Shown in pieces: positions 52,048 through 62,022 of a stretch of DNA of 64,000 nt. A model generated the notes under the pieces. It did no database searches. It had not been told where the DNA came from and saw only the letters and a list, made by a program, of their open reading frames with translations. The stretch is from Marinobacter bryozoorum. GTDB lineage: Bacteria > Pseudomonadota > Gammaproteobacteria > Pseudomonadales > Oleiphilaceae. The stretch is from contig NZ_JAKZAH010000017.1 in assembly GCF_023156245.1 (NCBI RefSeq), positions 1-64,000 of the forward strand, written 5' to 3'. How positions within the stretch are numbered: position 1 is the stretch's first letter; each line of letters opens with the position of its first letter. Position numbers and translations under genes: made by a program.

Positions 52048-53850
52048 CTAACCCGCTCCTTCCCTGGCTGCCTGGCTGGACTCCACCGGAGCAGCCAGGG
52101 TGCCATTACCAGGAACCAGCCGCGGTACTCCGGCATCCAGGTCATTGCTCATCTGGATCAGAGTCATGGCCCCCACCACGCCATCCTGCTCCAGGCCCTT
52201 GACCTTCTGGTACCAGCGCACCTGTTCATTCCGGATCATACGGCTGACCCGGTCTATTTCGCTATTGTCGCTGGCGTGCAGACCTACCAGTTGCATCATC
52301 CGCGCACTGAGCCAGACGCCCTTCCGGTTCTGACTGGGAAGCTCTGAAGGGTCGCCCTCCCAGGCCATGTACGGGGGCAACTGCCAGAGCACCGAAAACT
52401 GGCCGTACCAGTAATCTTCCAGCTCGTCGAAGGATACGTTGAAGGTTCCGTCGGCCGTAGCGACCGTGGCGATGTCGCCCCGCAGCTTTAACAGGGTGAC
52501 GTAGCCACGCTCGCCTTGCGGCCCCCGCAGCTCCAGCACGGCGGGACGGTTGATGTCTTCCATGCTGCGCCGGCTACCCTGGCGATGCAGGCAGCGTAAG
52601 CCGGCCGCGTCGGCGTAGTCACAGGCAAACGGATAGCCAGACCGGTCCCAGTCGTAGCCCCACAACTGGAACAGGCCATCATAGGCTTCGGCGGTGGTCA
52701 TGGTGTGTTCCTGATAACGGAAGCTGGCCAGTTCCGGCTCATCCGCTCCGGTGGCCGGTGCGTCTGCGCGCTCGACCGTTCCTGAGACTACCGGCTCTTG
52801 CTCGGCTTCAGAGCCGCCCCCGGTAGGGCTTCCATCATCTCCGTCAAGGTCGTCCCCAGCGGCAACGGCTTCGTCCGCAAGCGCCCCTTCCGTGACCGTC
52901 TCCGTCTCACTGGCCAGCCCCGGGCCAGCCCCACCTTGCCGCTGATCCAGCACCGCCCAGGCTGCAATTGCCAGCGCCGCCAATACTGCTGCCGCGGTTA
53001 CCAATCGAAGCACAGGTGAGACCGGCCCACTTCGAGGCTCGGTGGCCAGTCCACCCACCTCCCTTGCCGCCGCACGGATATGGCGCGGCTCAATATGCTG
53101 GACACCTTCACTGTATGCACCCAGAAGTGCCCGGTCACTGATCAGGTTGATCAGTCGGGGGATGCCATGACTCTTGCGATACAACAGCCTGGTGGTGCCT
53201 GGACTGAATAGCTCCATTTTTACCCCGGCCACCCCCAGACGGTAATGGAGATAAGCCGGAAGTTCATCCTTCTCAAGGGACTCCAGGTGGTACCGAGCAG
53301 TGACACGCTGGTTGAGCTGACGCAGCTCCGGACGGTCGAGTATGCCTTTCAGTTCCGGCTGCCCCAGCAGGACAATCTGCAACAGCTTCTTCTCAGCGGT
53401 TTCCAGGTTGGTCAGTAGTCGCAGTTGCTCCAGGACTTCCGCCGACAGGTTCTGGGCTTCATCGATCATCAGCACCTGGTGACGTCCCCGGGCATGGGCA
53501 TCGAGCAGGTGTTGGTTGATGCCATCAATCAGGTATTTGATGGTGGCATTGTCAGCATAGGCAACGCCCAGCTCGTCACAAAACGCAGCCAGTAGTTCAC
53601 GGGCAGAGAGCCTGGGGTTAAGGATCAGGGCTATGTCTACATGCCCGGGAACATTCTCGATAAAGCAGCGACTGACGGTGGTCTTGCCGGTACCCACCTC
53701 GCCAGTGATAACAACGAAGCCACCCTGCCCCTGAACCCCATACATCAGGTGAGCCAGGGCCTCCTTGTGGCGCTCGCTGAGATACAGATATCGGGGATCC
53801 GGCGCGATGGAAAACGGCGGCTCCCGAAATCCGAAGAAGTCGTAGTACAT
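52048..53850 (-). CDS. gspA: General secretion pathway ATPase A (GspA/ExeA-like)
   Basis: GspA is an inner-membrane AAA+ ATPase that binds peptidoglycan and, with GspB, helps secretin assembly. It has 600 residues. The N-terminal ATPase has Walker A GEVGTGKT (50-57) and Walker B VLMIDEAQNL (about 126-135). A membrane helix is at about 283-303, then a variable acidic linker. The C-terminal region (about 390-580) contains a cysteine-peptidase-like segment and a peptidoglycan-binding module (RNEQVRWYQKVKGLEQDGVV). It opens the gspA-gspB-dinG unit, with a good candidate promoter just upstream. Confidence 0.9.
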   Translation of the reverse strand: MYYDFFGFREPPFSIAPDPRYLYLSERHKEALAHLMYGVQGQGGFVVITGEVGTGKTTVSRCFIENVPGHVDIALILNPRLSARELLAAFCDELGVAYADNATIKYLIDGINQHLLDAHARGRHQVLMIDEAQNLSAEVLEQLRLLTNLETAEKKLLQIVLLGQPELKGILDRPELRQLNQRVTARYHLESLEKDELPAYLHYRLGVAGVKMELFSPGTTRLLYRKSHGIPRLINLISDRALLGAYSEGVQHIEPRHIRAAAREVGGLATEPRSGPVSPVLRLVTAAAVLAALAIAAWAVLDQRQGGAGPGLASETETVTEGALADEAVAAGDDLDGDDGSPTGGGSEAEQEPVVSGTVERADAPATGADEPELASFRYQEHTMTTAEAYDGLFQLWGYDWDRSGYPFACDYADAAGLRCLHRQGSRRSMEDINRPAVLELRGPQGERGYVTLLKLRGDIATVATADGTFNVSFDELEDYWYGQFSVLWQLPPYMAWEGDPSELPSQNRKGVWLSARMMQLVGLHASDNSEIDRVSRMIRNEQVRWYQKVKGLEQDGVVGAMTLIQMSNDLDAGVPRLVPGNGTLAAPVESSQAAREGAG

Positions 53851-53926
53851 GAAGGTCCAGTCAGCTGACAGCCGGTGTTGCCGGGCCCATCCTTTTCAGT
53901 CGAAGGCCCACGTTATCTCTTCGCCC

Positions 53927-53956
53927 ATAATACCGTCGGCGGTTGTTTACTGTCAC
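53927..53956 (-). promoter_or_regulatory. Candidate sigma-70 promoter for gspA
   Basis: On the minus strand GTGACA (53951-53956) and TATTAT (53927-53932) are separated by 18 bases, each matching five of six consensus positions. The -10 is 76 bases before the gspA ATG in the 154-base gap after mlaA. Confidence 0.5.
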
Positions 53957-54004
53957 CATGGCACACCGACGGGTTCACTTTACGGAGCCGAATATCCGGC
54001 GCGA

Positions 54005-54805
54005 TCAGAAGTCGTCCAGCATCAGGTCATCCTCTCCACCACTGGTGAAGGGATCTGAGGTCACTTTGCCATCGTTGATCAGAAACTCTCGCCGTTGCAG
54101 GTAGGCATTACGTACGAACACATAGCTGTCGCCCGAGACAAACCCTTCCGCTGACAACAGCTCAGCCCGCTTATCCACGATATTCAGACCCAGCGCATAG
54201 TAGCGGTCCGGACTCTCGGCATAGTCTCGCAGGGACGGGAAAACCAGGCTGTCGGTCGCGATACCCGTGAAGCCACGGGGCGACGACGGGCCCAGAAACG
54301 GCAACATAAGGTAGGGGCCAGACCCCACGCCCCAGTAGCCCAGGGTTTGTCCGAAATCCTCCGGGCGCTCTGGCAGGTCAAAGGCCGTTGCCACGTCGAA
54401 CAGCCCCCCCAGACCAAACACGGTGTTGTAGGTAAACCGTCCCGCGGCCACCACCGCATGCTCACCCTTCAGCTGTAACACGCTGTTGATGAAGTTGCGG
54501 ACCTCGGTGAGGTTGTTGAAGAAGTTGGTCACTGCCCGGTCCGCGAAAGTGGGCATGACAAACTGATAACCCTCGGCAACCGGCCTCAGCACCCAGTCGT
54601 CCACGGTCCGGTTGAACGCGAAAACCTCACGGTTCCATGATTCCCAGGGGTCGCGGGCATCCGATCTGCCGGCCTCGGTATAAACCAGCTGTTCGGACTG
54701 GCCTGCCTGGTCCGCTGACTGCTCCTCCGGGGAGGATGCGCACCCGGCCAGCAGCAGGACGCCAAGGGCTGATGTCATAACGGCTTTGGATATTTCACAA
54801 GACAT
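54005..54805 (-). CDS. mlaA: Outer-membrane phospholipid-retrieval lipoprotein MlaA
   Basis: MlaA (VacJ) sits in the outer membrane and removes misplaced phospholipids from the outer leaflet for the Mla pathway. It has 266 residues. The lipobox is LLAGC, with C22 as the lipidated residue and Ala next to it, which sends it to the outer membrane. The MlaA core is clear (DPWESWNREVFAFNRTVD, about 51-68, then the NNLTEVRNFINS and LGYWGVGSGPYLMLP segments). AGGAAC lies about 6 bases before the ATG. The other mla genes are not nearby, which is common for mlaA in pseudomonads. Confidence 0.93.
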   Translation of the reverse strand: MSCEISKAVMTSALGVLLLAGCASSPEEQSADQAGQSEQLVYTEAGRSDARDPWESWNREVFAFNRTVDDWVLRPVAEGYQFVMPTFADRAVTNFFNNLTEVRNFINSVLQLKGEHAVVAAGRFTYNTVFGLGGLFDVATAFDLPERPEDFGQTLGYWGVGSGPYLMLPFLGPSSPRGFTGIATDSLVFPSLRDYAESPDRYYALGLNIVDKRAELLSAEGFVSGDSYVFVRNAYLQRREFLINDGKVTSDPFTSGGEDDLMLDDF

Positions 54806-54862
54806 GGTGGTTCCTGATTGGCCAGTGGTTATCCAGTAGTTCGTCCCTGTCCGGGCATCGGA

Positions 54863-55987
54863 TCAGCGCTTGCGCACCACGACGCTACCAATCGAGTAAC
54901 CTGCGCCAAAGGAGCAAATCACCCCCAGGTCACCGGCCGTAAAATCGCCCTTGTGCTGGTGGTAGGCAATAACCGACCCGGCAGAGCTGGTATTGGCATA
55001 CTCATCCAGGATGACCGGCGCTTCCTCGGTGGTGGCCTCCCGGCCCAGTACCCGCTTTGAAATCAACTGGTTCATGTTCAGGTTCGCCTGGTGCAACCAC
55101 ATACGCCGCAAATTCTCCGCCTTCAGGGACAGGCTGTCGAGATGGCTGACGATCAGCTCGGCCACCATCGGCGAAACCTCCTTGAACACCTTGCGACCCT
55201 GCTGCACAAACAACTTGTCCGGCTTGCCAATACCATTCTCGTCACCACGGTTCAGGAAACCGAAGTTGTTACGAATGTTATTGGAGAAGCGGGTTTTCAG
55301 GCGGGTGCCCAGAATCTCGAAGCCCTGCCCCGCTGCCACCTGGTCATCGCGCTCCACCAGCACTGCGGTGCAGGCATCACCGAAGATGAAATGGCTGTCG
55401 CGATCGCGGAAGTTGAGGTGGCCGGAGCAGATCTCCGGACTGATCACCAGGACAGCCCGGGCCGTCCCGTTTTCAACCGCGTTGGCAGCTGCCTGGATAC
55501 CAAAGGTTGCCGAGCTGCAGGCCACGTTCATGTCATAGGCAAAGCCGTCGATACCCAGGGCCTCCTGGACTTCAATGGCAACGGCAGGATAGGCCCGCTG
55601 CAAATTGGAGCAGGCCACGATAACAGCGTCCACATCTTCCGGGGTGCGTCCAGCCTGGGCCAGCGCCTCACGGGCCGCGGCCACGGACATGTCACACTGA
55701 ATGGAGGGCTCATCGTTACTGCGCTCCGGAAGGCGCGGACACATCCGTTCCGGGTCCAGGATACCGTCCTTGTCCATGACATGGCGGCTCTTGATACCTG
55801 ACGCCTTTTCAATAAAGTCCACGGCAGAAGGCTGCAGGGGCTCCACTTCGCCGCTGGCGATGGCTTCTGCATTGCGTTCGTTGTGCAGCTCGACATAACG
55901 ATTAAAGGAAGCCACCAGCTCTTCATTGCTGATGGAAGCGGGCGGAGTATACAACCCGGTACCGGTGATAATGGCGGTGATGCTCAC
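54863..55987 (-). CDS. Beta-ketoacyl-ACP synthase III, P. aeruginosa PA3286-like
   Basis: This KAS III family enzyme has 374 residues, longer than E. coli FabH (317). The triad is present as C157 (VACSSATFG), H299 ([12 protein letters not shown]) and N332 (EYANTSSAG). The N-terminus ([17 protein letters not shown]) and the [12 protein letters not shown] segment match the long type represented by P. aeruginosa PA3286, known to condense medium-chain acyl-CoA from beta-oxidation with malonyl-ACP and so feed fatty-acid synthesis. Function here is inferred from that relation. It starts with GTG at 55987. A fadD gene lies 4 kb upstream on the same strand, with hrpA in between. Confidence 0.85.
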   Translation of the reverse strand: MSITAIITGTGLYTPPASISNEELVASFNRYVELHNERNAEAIASGEVEPLQPSAVDFIEKASGIKSRHVMDKDGILDPERMCPRLPERSNDEPSIQCDMSVAAAREALAQAGRTPEDVDAVIVACSNLQRAYPAVAIEVQEALGIDGFAYDMNVACSSATFGIQAAANAVENGTARAVLVISPEICSGHLNFRDRDSHFIFGDACTAVLVERDDQVAAGQGFEILGTRLKTRFSNNIRNNFGFLNRGDENGIGKPDKLFVQQGRKVFKEVSPMVAELIVSHLDSLSLKAENLRRMWLHQANLNMNQLISKRVLGREATTEEAPVILDEYANTSSAGSVIAYHQHKGDFTAGDLGVICSFGAGYSIGSVVVRKR

Positions 55988-56066
55988 GAAGGACCCCGAC
56001 TGTTCTGGAGATTATTGTGGACAGCTATCCTGCAGGCTAAGTATGACGTGCGACGCATCCCTGTCC

Positions 56067-56091
56067 GATAATTAGCGGAGATATTATCACA
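56067..56091 (-). promoter_or_regulatory. Candidate extended -10 and dyad upstream of the KAS III gene
   Basis: A minus-strand TG-T-GATAAT (56083-56091) looks like an extended -10 element. It forms one arm of the inverted repeat GATAAT-N10-ATTATC (56067-56088), which could be an operator over the promoter. It lies about 100 bases before the KAS III start codon, in a 185-base gap after hrpA with no other feature. Confidence 0.35.
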
Positions 56092-56172
56092 AACCCCGGA
56101 TTCCGGTCCCTACCCCATAACGGAAAGGTAAAGCGGGCCAGCAGCGGGTTATGGCGCAGTACCAGCCGGTAC

Positions 56173-59100
56173 TTACTGGCGAACTTCGGCCCACTGACGG
56201 TCCAGTCTCTTCACCGATACCGGCATGGTGGTGCCCAGCTGCTGGGCGAACCAGGACACGCGGAACTCTTCGAGCATCCATCGGTAAAGGATCAGTTCCG
56301 GGTCCGATATGCCCTGCCTGCGATGCTGCTCGTACTTTTGCTGGTAGCGCCCCCACAGTGACTCGATGGCATGCAAGAACTCCCGTTCACGCCCCATCTC
56401 CCGGGGCATCTTCTCCAGCCGGATGTCCGCCGCCTCGAAATAGCGGGGAAAGCAGGCCAGCCATTGCGGTGGCGTCGCCACCAGGAACCCCGGGTACACC
56501 AGCTGCTCCATCTGGAACTTCAGGTCTGCCATGCTGTTGGCAATGGCCAGGTTGATCTTGCCCTTGAGCTGTTTCATCACCCGGTGGTGGCCCTGCATGA
56601 GTTGGTGAAGCTGTTCGTCCGCCTGCTCGAGGGCCGGCAGGAAATCGCCGCGCCCTGCATCATAGACCTTGTCAAAGTCCCCAGCGCTGCGGGGCAGCGA
56701 GCCTTGTGCCTGCCCTGGCGCCCCCAGGAAGTGGTTAGCCGCATTGGCAAGCAGGAAGTCGTCCAGCAGCACCCGGGCCTGGCCAACCGGTGCAAACATC
56801 AGGGCGGATTGCCGAAAACGGGCCAGCCGAGCGTCGATGCGATCCAGGACACTTCCGAGCCGGTTCAGCAACAGGCGGGCCAGGGCAATGCGGTGACTTT
56901 CGGCAGCGGTTAATGGGTCCAGGAAGCGGGTTTCGCGAACCTCGCCCCCGAGATCCTCCAGCGCCGGGTAGACGGTAACCTGCATACCGCCCCGATCGGT
57001 ATGAACCGACGGTGGCAGGGTACCGAACTGCCAGTCCGTTGCCTGCACCCGGTCTGCCTTGCCCTCGGCTTCGTCTGCCTGGCTGAGGGCTTGCTCGGCC
57101 TGCTTCTCCAGCTTCTTCTGCAACAAACCCGGATCACGGCCCTGGGCCAGCACCTTGCCACCTTCCCCGAATACCTTGAGGTTCATGCGCAGGTGCCGGG
57201 GCAGTTCCTCCGTGGGCCAGTCCTCCGGCGCAATGCGTACACCGGTCATCCGGCGAAGCTGATCCGCGAGGACTTCGGTCAGCGGCAAGTTGGACGGTGT
57301 CATGTTCTGCAGTGCTGCATCGACGAAGTCCGGCACCGGTACAAAGTTGCGACGGACCGCCTTCGGCAGCCCCTTCACCAGCGCGATACATTTCTCTCGC
57401 ACCAATCCGGGTACCAGCCAGTCCAGGCGATGCCCCGGCAACTGCTTCAGGGCCATTACCGGTACCTGGATAGTCACGCCATCATCGTCCCCGGTGGGCT
57501 CGAACTCATAGCTCAGGGGGTACTTTGCCCCTTCCCACTCCAGCTCGTCCGGGTACTGTTCCAGCTCGTTATAGTCCAGGTCCCGCTGCAGGATATCCTT
57601 CTCGGTCAACTCCATGGACTTCAGGTCCGGGGCCGACAGGGACTTCCACCAGCTTTCAAAATGACGGCCGCTGACAATCCCTGCTGGCAGGCGTTCGTTA
57701 TAGAACGCAAACAGCTGTTCGTCATCAACCAGCAGGTCCCGCCGTCGGGTCTTGTTCTCCAGGTTCTCGACGGTATCCAGCAGCTCCCGGTTACGGGCAA
57801 TAAAGGGCGCCCTTGTACGGTAGTCCCCCTCCACCAGGGCTCGACGAATAAACAGTTCGCGGCAAGCGGCAGGATCTACCTTGGCGTAGGGCACCCTGCG
57901 CTGACTGACCACATCCAGGCCATAGAGGCTGACCCTCTCGAAAGCCATGACCTGGGCCCGTTTCTGCTCCCAGTGGGGCTCCGAGTAATGGCGCTTGACC
58001 ACATGCTCACCCAGCGGCTCGACCCAGTCCGGCTCGATTTTCGCCACCATGCGCGCAAATACACGGCTGGTTTCCACGATCTCTGCTGCCACGATCCATT
58101 TGGGCGCGGTCTTGGCCACCCTGGAGCCGGGGAACAGAAATACCTTGCGGTTACGGGTAGCCAGGTACTCCTTTTTTTCCAGCTTGGTGGCCACCTGGCC
58201 CAGCAAGCCCGCCAGCACCGCTTTATGAACGGCATCGTAGCCAGCGGAATCCCGGTTCAGGGTGAACTTCTGTTCCCGGCAAATCAGGGTGAGCTGGCGA
58301 TGAATGTCCCGCCATTCCCTCATTCGCATGTAGGACAGGAACTGCTTCTTGCAGTATTTGCTGAGCTGGTTGCCAGACAGCTCCTGGCGCTGCTCCTCGA
58401 AATGGTTCCAGAGATTGAGCAGGCTGACAAAGTCCGATTCCTTATCGTTCCACTGGCTGTGCGCCTGGTCCGCCGCCTGCTGCTTTTCCTGTGGCCGCTC
58501 CCGCGGGTCCTGCACACTGAGCCCGGCGATAATAACCAGTAACTCCGCCAGGCTGCCCAGCTCACTGGCCGCTACCAGCATTCGTGCCAGGCGCGGGTCC
58601 AGCGGTAGTCGGGCCATGGTGCGGCCGAGGCCGGTAATACGGCGCTTGCCGGAAACCGCGCCCAGTTCTTCCAGTAACTTGTAGCCGTCGTTGATCTGAC
58701 GATTGTCCGGCGCTTCCAGGAACGGAAAATGACGAATGTCTCCCAGCCCCAGGGTCACCATCTGCAGGATGACGGATGCCAGGTTGGTGCGAAGAATCTC
58801 CGGGTCAGTGAACTCGTCGCGGCTGACGAAATCCTGCTCGTCATAGAGCCGGAAACAGATACCCGGCGCCACCCGCCCACAGCGTCCTGACCTCTGATTG
58901 GCACTGGCCTGGGATATTGCCTCTACTGGCAGCCGCTGGATTTTCGACCGAACCGAATAACGGCTGATCCGGGCCACACCGGTATCAATCACGTAACGAA
59001 TACCAGGAACCGTGAGGGAGGTTTCTGCCACGTTGGTGGCCAGCACAATGCGCCGCCCCCGGTGGGGCTGGAATACCCGGTTTTGTTCCTTCGTACTCAG

Positions 59101-60114
59101 GCGCGAATAAAGCGGAAGTACCTCTGTATGGCGCAGCTCCGCATGGCGAAGCTGTTTGCTGAGTGCACGGATTTCACCCTCTCCGGGCAGGAATACCAAC
59201 ACGTCCCCCGGCGGTTTTTTCTCGGCCCGCTCGTGGTCCTCGATTTCCTCCAGCGCCGACACCACGGCATCGCCCCAGCCCAGGTCCCGTTCGTCCGCAT
59301 CGCCGGTCATCGGGCGATAGCGCACTTCCACCGAGTAGGTACGGCCCGAAACCTCGATTACCGGAGCTTTGTGAAAGTACTCACTGAACCGTTCCACCTC
59401 GATGGTGGCTGAGGTGATGATCACCTTGAGGTCCGGCCGTTTCGGCAACAGCTGCTTCAGGTAGCCCAGCAGGAAGTCGATATTGAGGCTGCGCTCGTGG
59501 GCCTCGTCGATAATGATGGTGTCGTAGGCATCCAGGAACCGGTCATGCTGGACTTCAGCCAGCAGGATACCATCTGTCATCACCTTGAGCCGGGTGTCCT
59601 CGTTACTGGTATCCGTAAAACGGACCTGGTAGCCCACCTGACTGCCCTGCTTTGGGCCCAGCTCCTCTGCGATCCGTCCTGCAACGGTGCGTGCTGCGAT
59701 TCGCCGGGGTTGGGTGTGCCCCACCAGGCCACGGGTGCCGCGACCGGCATTCAGGCAGATCTTGGGTAGCTGGGTTGTTTTACCCGAGCCGGTTTCACCG
59801 GCCACGATGATGACCTGGTGTTCCTCCAGCGCACGGGTGATGTCCTCCACGCGGTCAGATACCGGCAATCCGTCCGGGTAGCTTGCCGGCGTGTGTGCCT
59901 GGCGGCGGGATTCGACCCTGGCCAGCCCCTCATTCAGCCAGCGATTGATTCGTCCCAGTTGCTGATGGTCAGGCTTGTTCCGGGTCTTGGCCAGCAGCCT
60001 CAGAATACGGGCGGTTTCCCGCTGATTGCAGTCGCCAAGCTGACGACGCACCTGATCCACGCTCAACAGGGTGCTTGCGTCCGGAGTGTCCTTGTCGGAG
60101 GGGGTGTTGCTCAT
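56173..60114 (-). CDS. hrpA: ATP-dependent RNA helicase HrpA
   Basis: HrpA is a DEAH-box helicase; in E. coli it processes fimbrial mRNA and helps rescue stalled ribosomes. It has 1313 residues, the normal length for the long bacterial form. Walker A GETGSGKT is at about 106-113 and the DEAH box follows (IIIDEAHERSLNI). Next come the motif VI region (QRSGRCGRVAPG), the helicase-associated domains and the DUF3418 C-terminal half typical of HrpA. The start at 60114 is chosen because the longer frame to 60171 adds residues with no support. It has no close partner on either side. Confidence 0.93.
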   Translation of the reverse strand: MSNTPSDKDTPDASTLLSVDQVRRQLGDCNQRETARILRLLAKTRNKPDHQQLGRINRWLNEGLARVESRRQAHTPASYPDGLPVSDRVEDITRALEEHQVIIVAGETGSGKTTQLPKICLNAGRGTRGLVGHTQPRRIAARTVAGRIAEELGPKQGSQVGYQVRFTDTSNEDTRLKVMTDGILLAEVQHDRFLDAYDTIIIDEAHERSLNIDFLLGYLKQLLPKRPDLKVIITSATIEVERFSEYFHKAPVIEVSGRTYSVEVRYRPMTGDADERDLGWGDAVVSALEEIEDHERAEKKPPGDVLVFLPGEGEIRALSKQLRHAELRHTEVLPLYSRLSTKEQNRVFQPHRGRRIVLATNVAETSLTVPGIRYVIDTGVARISRYSVRSKIQRLPVEAISQASANQRSGRCGRVAPGICFRLYDEQDFVSRDEFTDPEILRTNLASVILQMVTLGLGDIRHFPFLEAPDNRQINDGYKLLEELGAVSGKRRITGLGRTMARLPLDPRLARMLVAASELGSLAELLVIIAGLSVQDPRERPQEKQQAADQAHSQWNDKESDFVSLLNLWNHFEEQRQELSGNQLSKYCKKQFLSYMRMREWRDIHRQLTLICREQKFTLNRDSAGYDAVHKAVLAGLLGQVATKLEKKEYLATRNRKVFLFPGSRVAKTAPKWIVAAEIVETSRVFARMVAKIEPDWVEPLGEHVVKRHYSEPHWEQKRAQVMAFERVSLYGLDVVSQRRVPYAKVDPAACRELFIRRALVEGDYRTRAPFIARNRELLDTVENLENKTRRRDLLVDDEQLFAFYNERLPAGIVSGRHFESWWKSLSAPDLKSMELTEKDILQRDLDYNELEQYPDELEWEGAKYPLSYEFEPTGDDDGVTIQVPVMALKQLPGHRLDWLVPGLVREKCIALVKGLPKAVRRNFVPVPDFVDAALQNMTPSNLPLTEVLADQLRRMTGVRIAPEDWPTEELPRHLRMNLKVFGEGGKVLAQGRDPGLLQKKLEKQAEQALSQADEAEGKADRVQATDWQFGTLPPSVHTDRGGMQVTVYPALEDLGGEVRETRFLDPLTAAESHRIALARLLLNRLGSVLDRIDARLARFRQSALMFAPVGQARVLLDDFLLANAANHFLGAPGQAQGSLPRSAGDFDKVYDAGRGDFLPALEQADEQLHQLMQGHHRVMKQLKGKINLAIANSMADLKFQMEQLVYPGFLVATPPQWLACFPRYFEAADIRLEKMPREMGREREFLHAIESLWGRYQQKYEQHRRQGISDPELILYRWMLEEFRVSWFAQQLGTTMPVSVKRLDRQWAEVRQ

Positions 60115-60172
60115 GGATAGTCCGGTTGGTGAGTGACGGCGGTATTGTAACGGAACCCTGCCAACAAACACG

Positions 60173-60198
60173 AAAAACCCCGCCGAAGCGGGGTTTTT
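60173..60198 (-). terminator. Rho-independent terminator after fadD
   Basis: Read on the minus strand, GGGGTTTTT ends a stem CCCCGC-TTCG-GCGGGG with a UUCG-type loop, with AAAAA before and TTTTT after. It lies 19 bases after the fadD stop and 59 bases before the hrpA start, so it separates the two units. The flanking A/T runs could let it work in both directions. Confidence 0.88.
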
Positions 60199-60216
60199 CC
60201 AGCGTCAGGCCGGAAC

Positions 60217-61899
60217 TTACGAGTTCTTGTTCACTTCTTCGTCACGCAGCTCACGACGCAGGATCTTACCCACGTTGGTCTTCGGCAGCTCGTCGCGGAA
60301 CTCGAAAGCCTTGGGCACTTTATAGGCAGTCAGGCGCTCACGGCAGAACTCGCGCAGCTCGTCTTCCTTCAGGCTCGGATCAGACGGCACCAGGTATACC
60401 TTCACCACTTCGCCGCTCTTTTCGTCGGGAAGACCAACCGCCGCGCATTCCAGCACCTTCGGATGGCTGCTTACCACGTCTTCCACTTCATTCGGGTACA
60501 CGTTGAAGCCAGAGACAATGATCATATCCTTCTTGCGATCCACGATCCGGATGTAGCCATCCTCCTGGATAACCGCCACATCGCCGGTGCGCAGGTAGCC
60601 ATCGTCAGTAAAGGACTTCTGGGTCTCCTCAGGACGCTGCCAATAGCCGCGCATGACCTGTGGGCCTTTGACACACAGCTCTCCAGGCTCACCCAGGGGC
60701 AGGTCATTACCGTCGTCATCCACGGTTTTACACACTGTATTGCAGATAGGCAGGCCAATGGTACCAAGCTGGATGGCGCTGGGCGGGTTGAAAGTAACGA
60801 CCGGAGAGGTTTCCGTCATACCGTAGCCTTCGGCAATCTCGACACCCGTTACTTCCTGCCAGCGCTTGGCCGTGGCGCTGGTCAGGGCCATGCCGCCGGA
60901 CGAGGTCATCTTCATCTGGCTGAAGTCCAGGCTGCGGAAGTCTTCGTTCGCCATAAGACCGTTAAACAAGGTATTCAGGCCGACAAAAGACGTGAACTTG
61001 TGGTTCTTCATCTCCTTCACGAACGCCGGAATATCACGCGGGTTCGGGATCAGCACGTTATGCGCCCCCGCTTCCAGCATGATGCCGCAGTTCAGGGTAA
61101 AGGAGTAAATGTGGTACAGAGGCAGGGGCGCAATCATCACCTCCTTGCCTTCTTCGATCTTGTCTTCCAGCAGCGGGCGAGTCTGCAGCAGGTTGGCCAC
61201 CAGGTTGCCATGGGTCAGCATGGCACCCTTGGCCACGCCCGTGGTACCGCCGGTGTACTGAAGTACCGCCAGGTCGTCCTGGGTCGGCCTGGCTTCGTCC
61301 AGCTTTTCCTTCGCCCCTGCGGACAATACCGCAGGTAGCTTGTGCGCCTGGGGCAGGTTGTAGGCCGGCACCATTTTCTTGAGGTGCTTCACCGCGGCGT
61401 TCATCAGGGTACGCTTGACCGGTGAGTGCATGTCAGCCAGCTCAGTGACAATGACATGCTCGATGCCGGTATGGGGCAGAACCTTCTCGGCGTTGGCCGC
61501 CATGTTGGCCAGCACCACCAGCGCCTTGGCGCCGGAATCATTGAACTGGTGTTCCATCTCGCGGGTGGTGTAAAGCGGGTTGGTGTTGACCACCACCAGT
61601 CCGGCGCGCATGGCGCCGTAGACAACCACCGGGTACTGGGTAACATTGGGCATTTGCACGGCGATTCGGTCACCGGCCTTCAGGTTGGTCTTGTTCTGCA
61701 GCCAGGCGGCGAAGTTACGGGCCTGGGCGTCCAGTTCGCCGTAGCTGAGGGTTACGCCAACCGCACTGAAGGCTGGGCGATCAGCGTACTTCTTGACCGA
61801 CTGGTTGAAGACATCAACCATGCTCTGGTACTTGTTGAGATCGATTTCACGGGGCACACCGGGTGGATACTTGTCCTGATAGAACTGCTCAAAGTCCAT
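60217..61899 (-). CDS. fadD: Long-chain acyl-CoA synthetase
   Basis: FadD activates fatty acids to acyl-CoA at the inner membrane. It has 560 residues, matching E. coli FadD (561). The ATP/AMP loop YTGGTTGVAKGAM is at about 215-227, and motif 2 is GYGMTETSPVV. The fatty-acid signature segment is present in the C-terminal third (GYLRTGDVAVIQEDGYIRIV). A good AGGAG site precedes the ATG. A perfect TATAAT lies 26 bases upstream of the start. P. aeruginosa also has fadD genes near hrpA. Confidence 0.95.
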   Translation of the reverse strand: MDFEQFYQDKYPPGVPREIDLNKYQSMVDVFNQSVKKYADRPAFSAVGVTLSYGELDAQARNFAAWLQNKTNLKAGDRIAVQMPNVTQYPVVVYGAMRAGLVVVNTNPLYTTREMEHQFNDSGAKALVVLANMAANAEKVLPHTGIEHVIVTELADMHSPVKRTLMNAAVKHLKKMVPAYNLPQAHKLPAVLSAGAKEKLDEARPTQDDLAVLQYTGGTTGVAKGAMLTHGNLVANLLQTRPLLEDKIEEGKEVMIAPLPLYHIYSFTLNCGIMLEAGAHNVLIPNPRDIPAFVKEMKNHKFTSFVGLNTLFNGLMANEDFRSLDFSQMKMTSSGGMALTSATAKRWQEVTGVEIAEGYGMTETSPVVTFNPPSAIQLGTIGLPICNTVCKTVDDDGNDLPLGEPGELCVKGPQVMRGYWQRPEETQKSFTDDGYLRTGDVAVIQEDGYIRIVDRKKDMIIVSGFNVYPNEVEDVVSSHPKVLECAAVGLPDEKSGEVVKVYLVPSDPSLKEDELREFCRERLTAYKVPKAFEFRDELPKTNVGKILRRELRDEEVNKNS

Positions 61900-61925
61900 C
61901 GCTCCATCTCCTGTAGTTACTTATG

Positions 61926-61931
61926 ATTATA
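61926..61931 (-). promoter_or_regulatory. -10 element of the fadD promoter
   Basis: TATAAT on the minus strand matches the consensus fully and lies 26 bases before the fadD ATG. The region 15-19 bases upstream is GC-rich and shows no -35, which would fit a promoter needing an activator. Confidence 0.45.
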
Positions 61932-62022
61932 GTGTCGCAGCCTCGCTTCCCCGGATTCCCTGCCGTGATCAGCACAGGACTGCTGCAACTTGTCGGGATA
62001 CCATCCAGCCAGTTTTCTCCAA

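Noticed and set aside
57001-58542. Long plus-strand frame of 513 codons opposite hrpA
   Set aside because: It is fully antisense to a well-supported hrpA, lacks family motifs and a ribosome binding site, and long antisense frames are common in high-GC genes.
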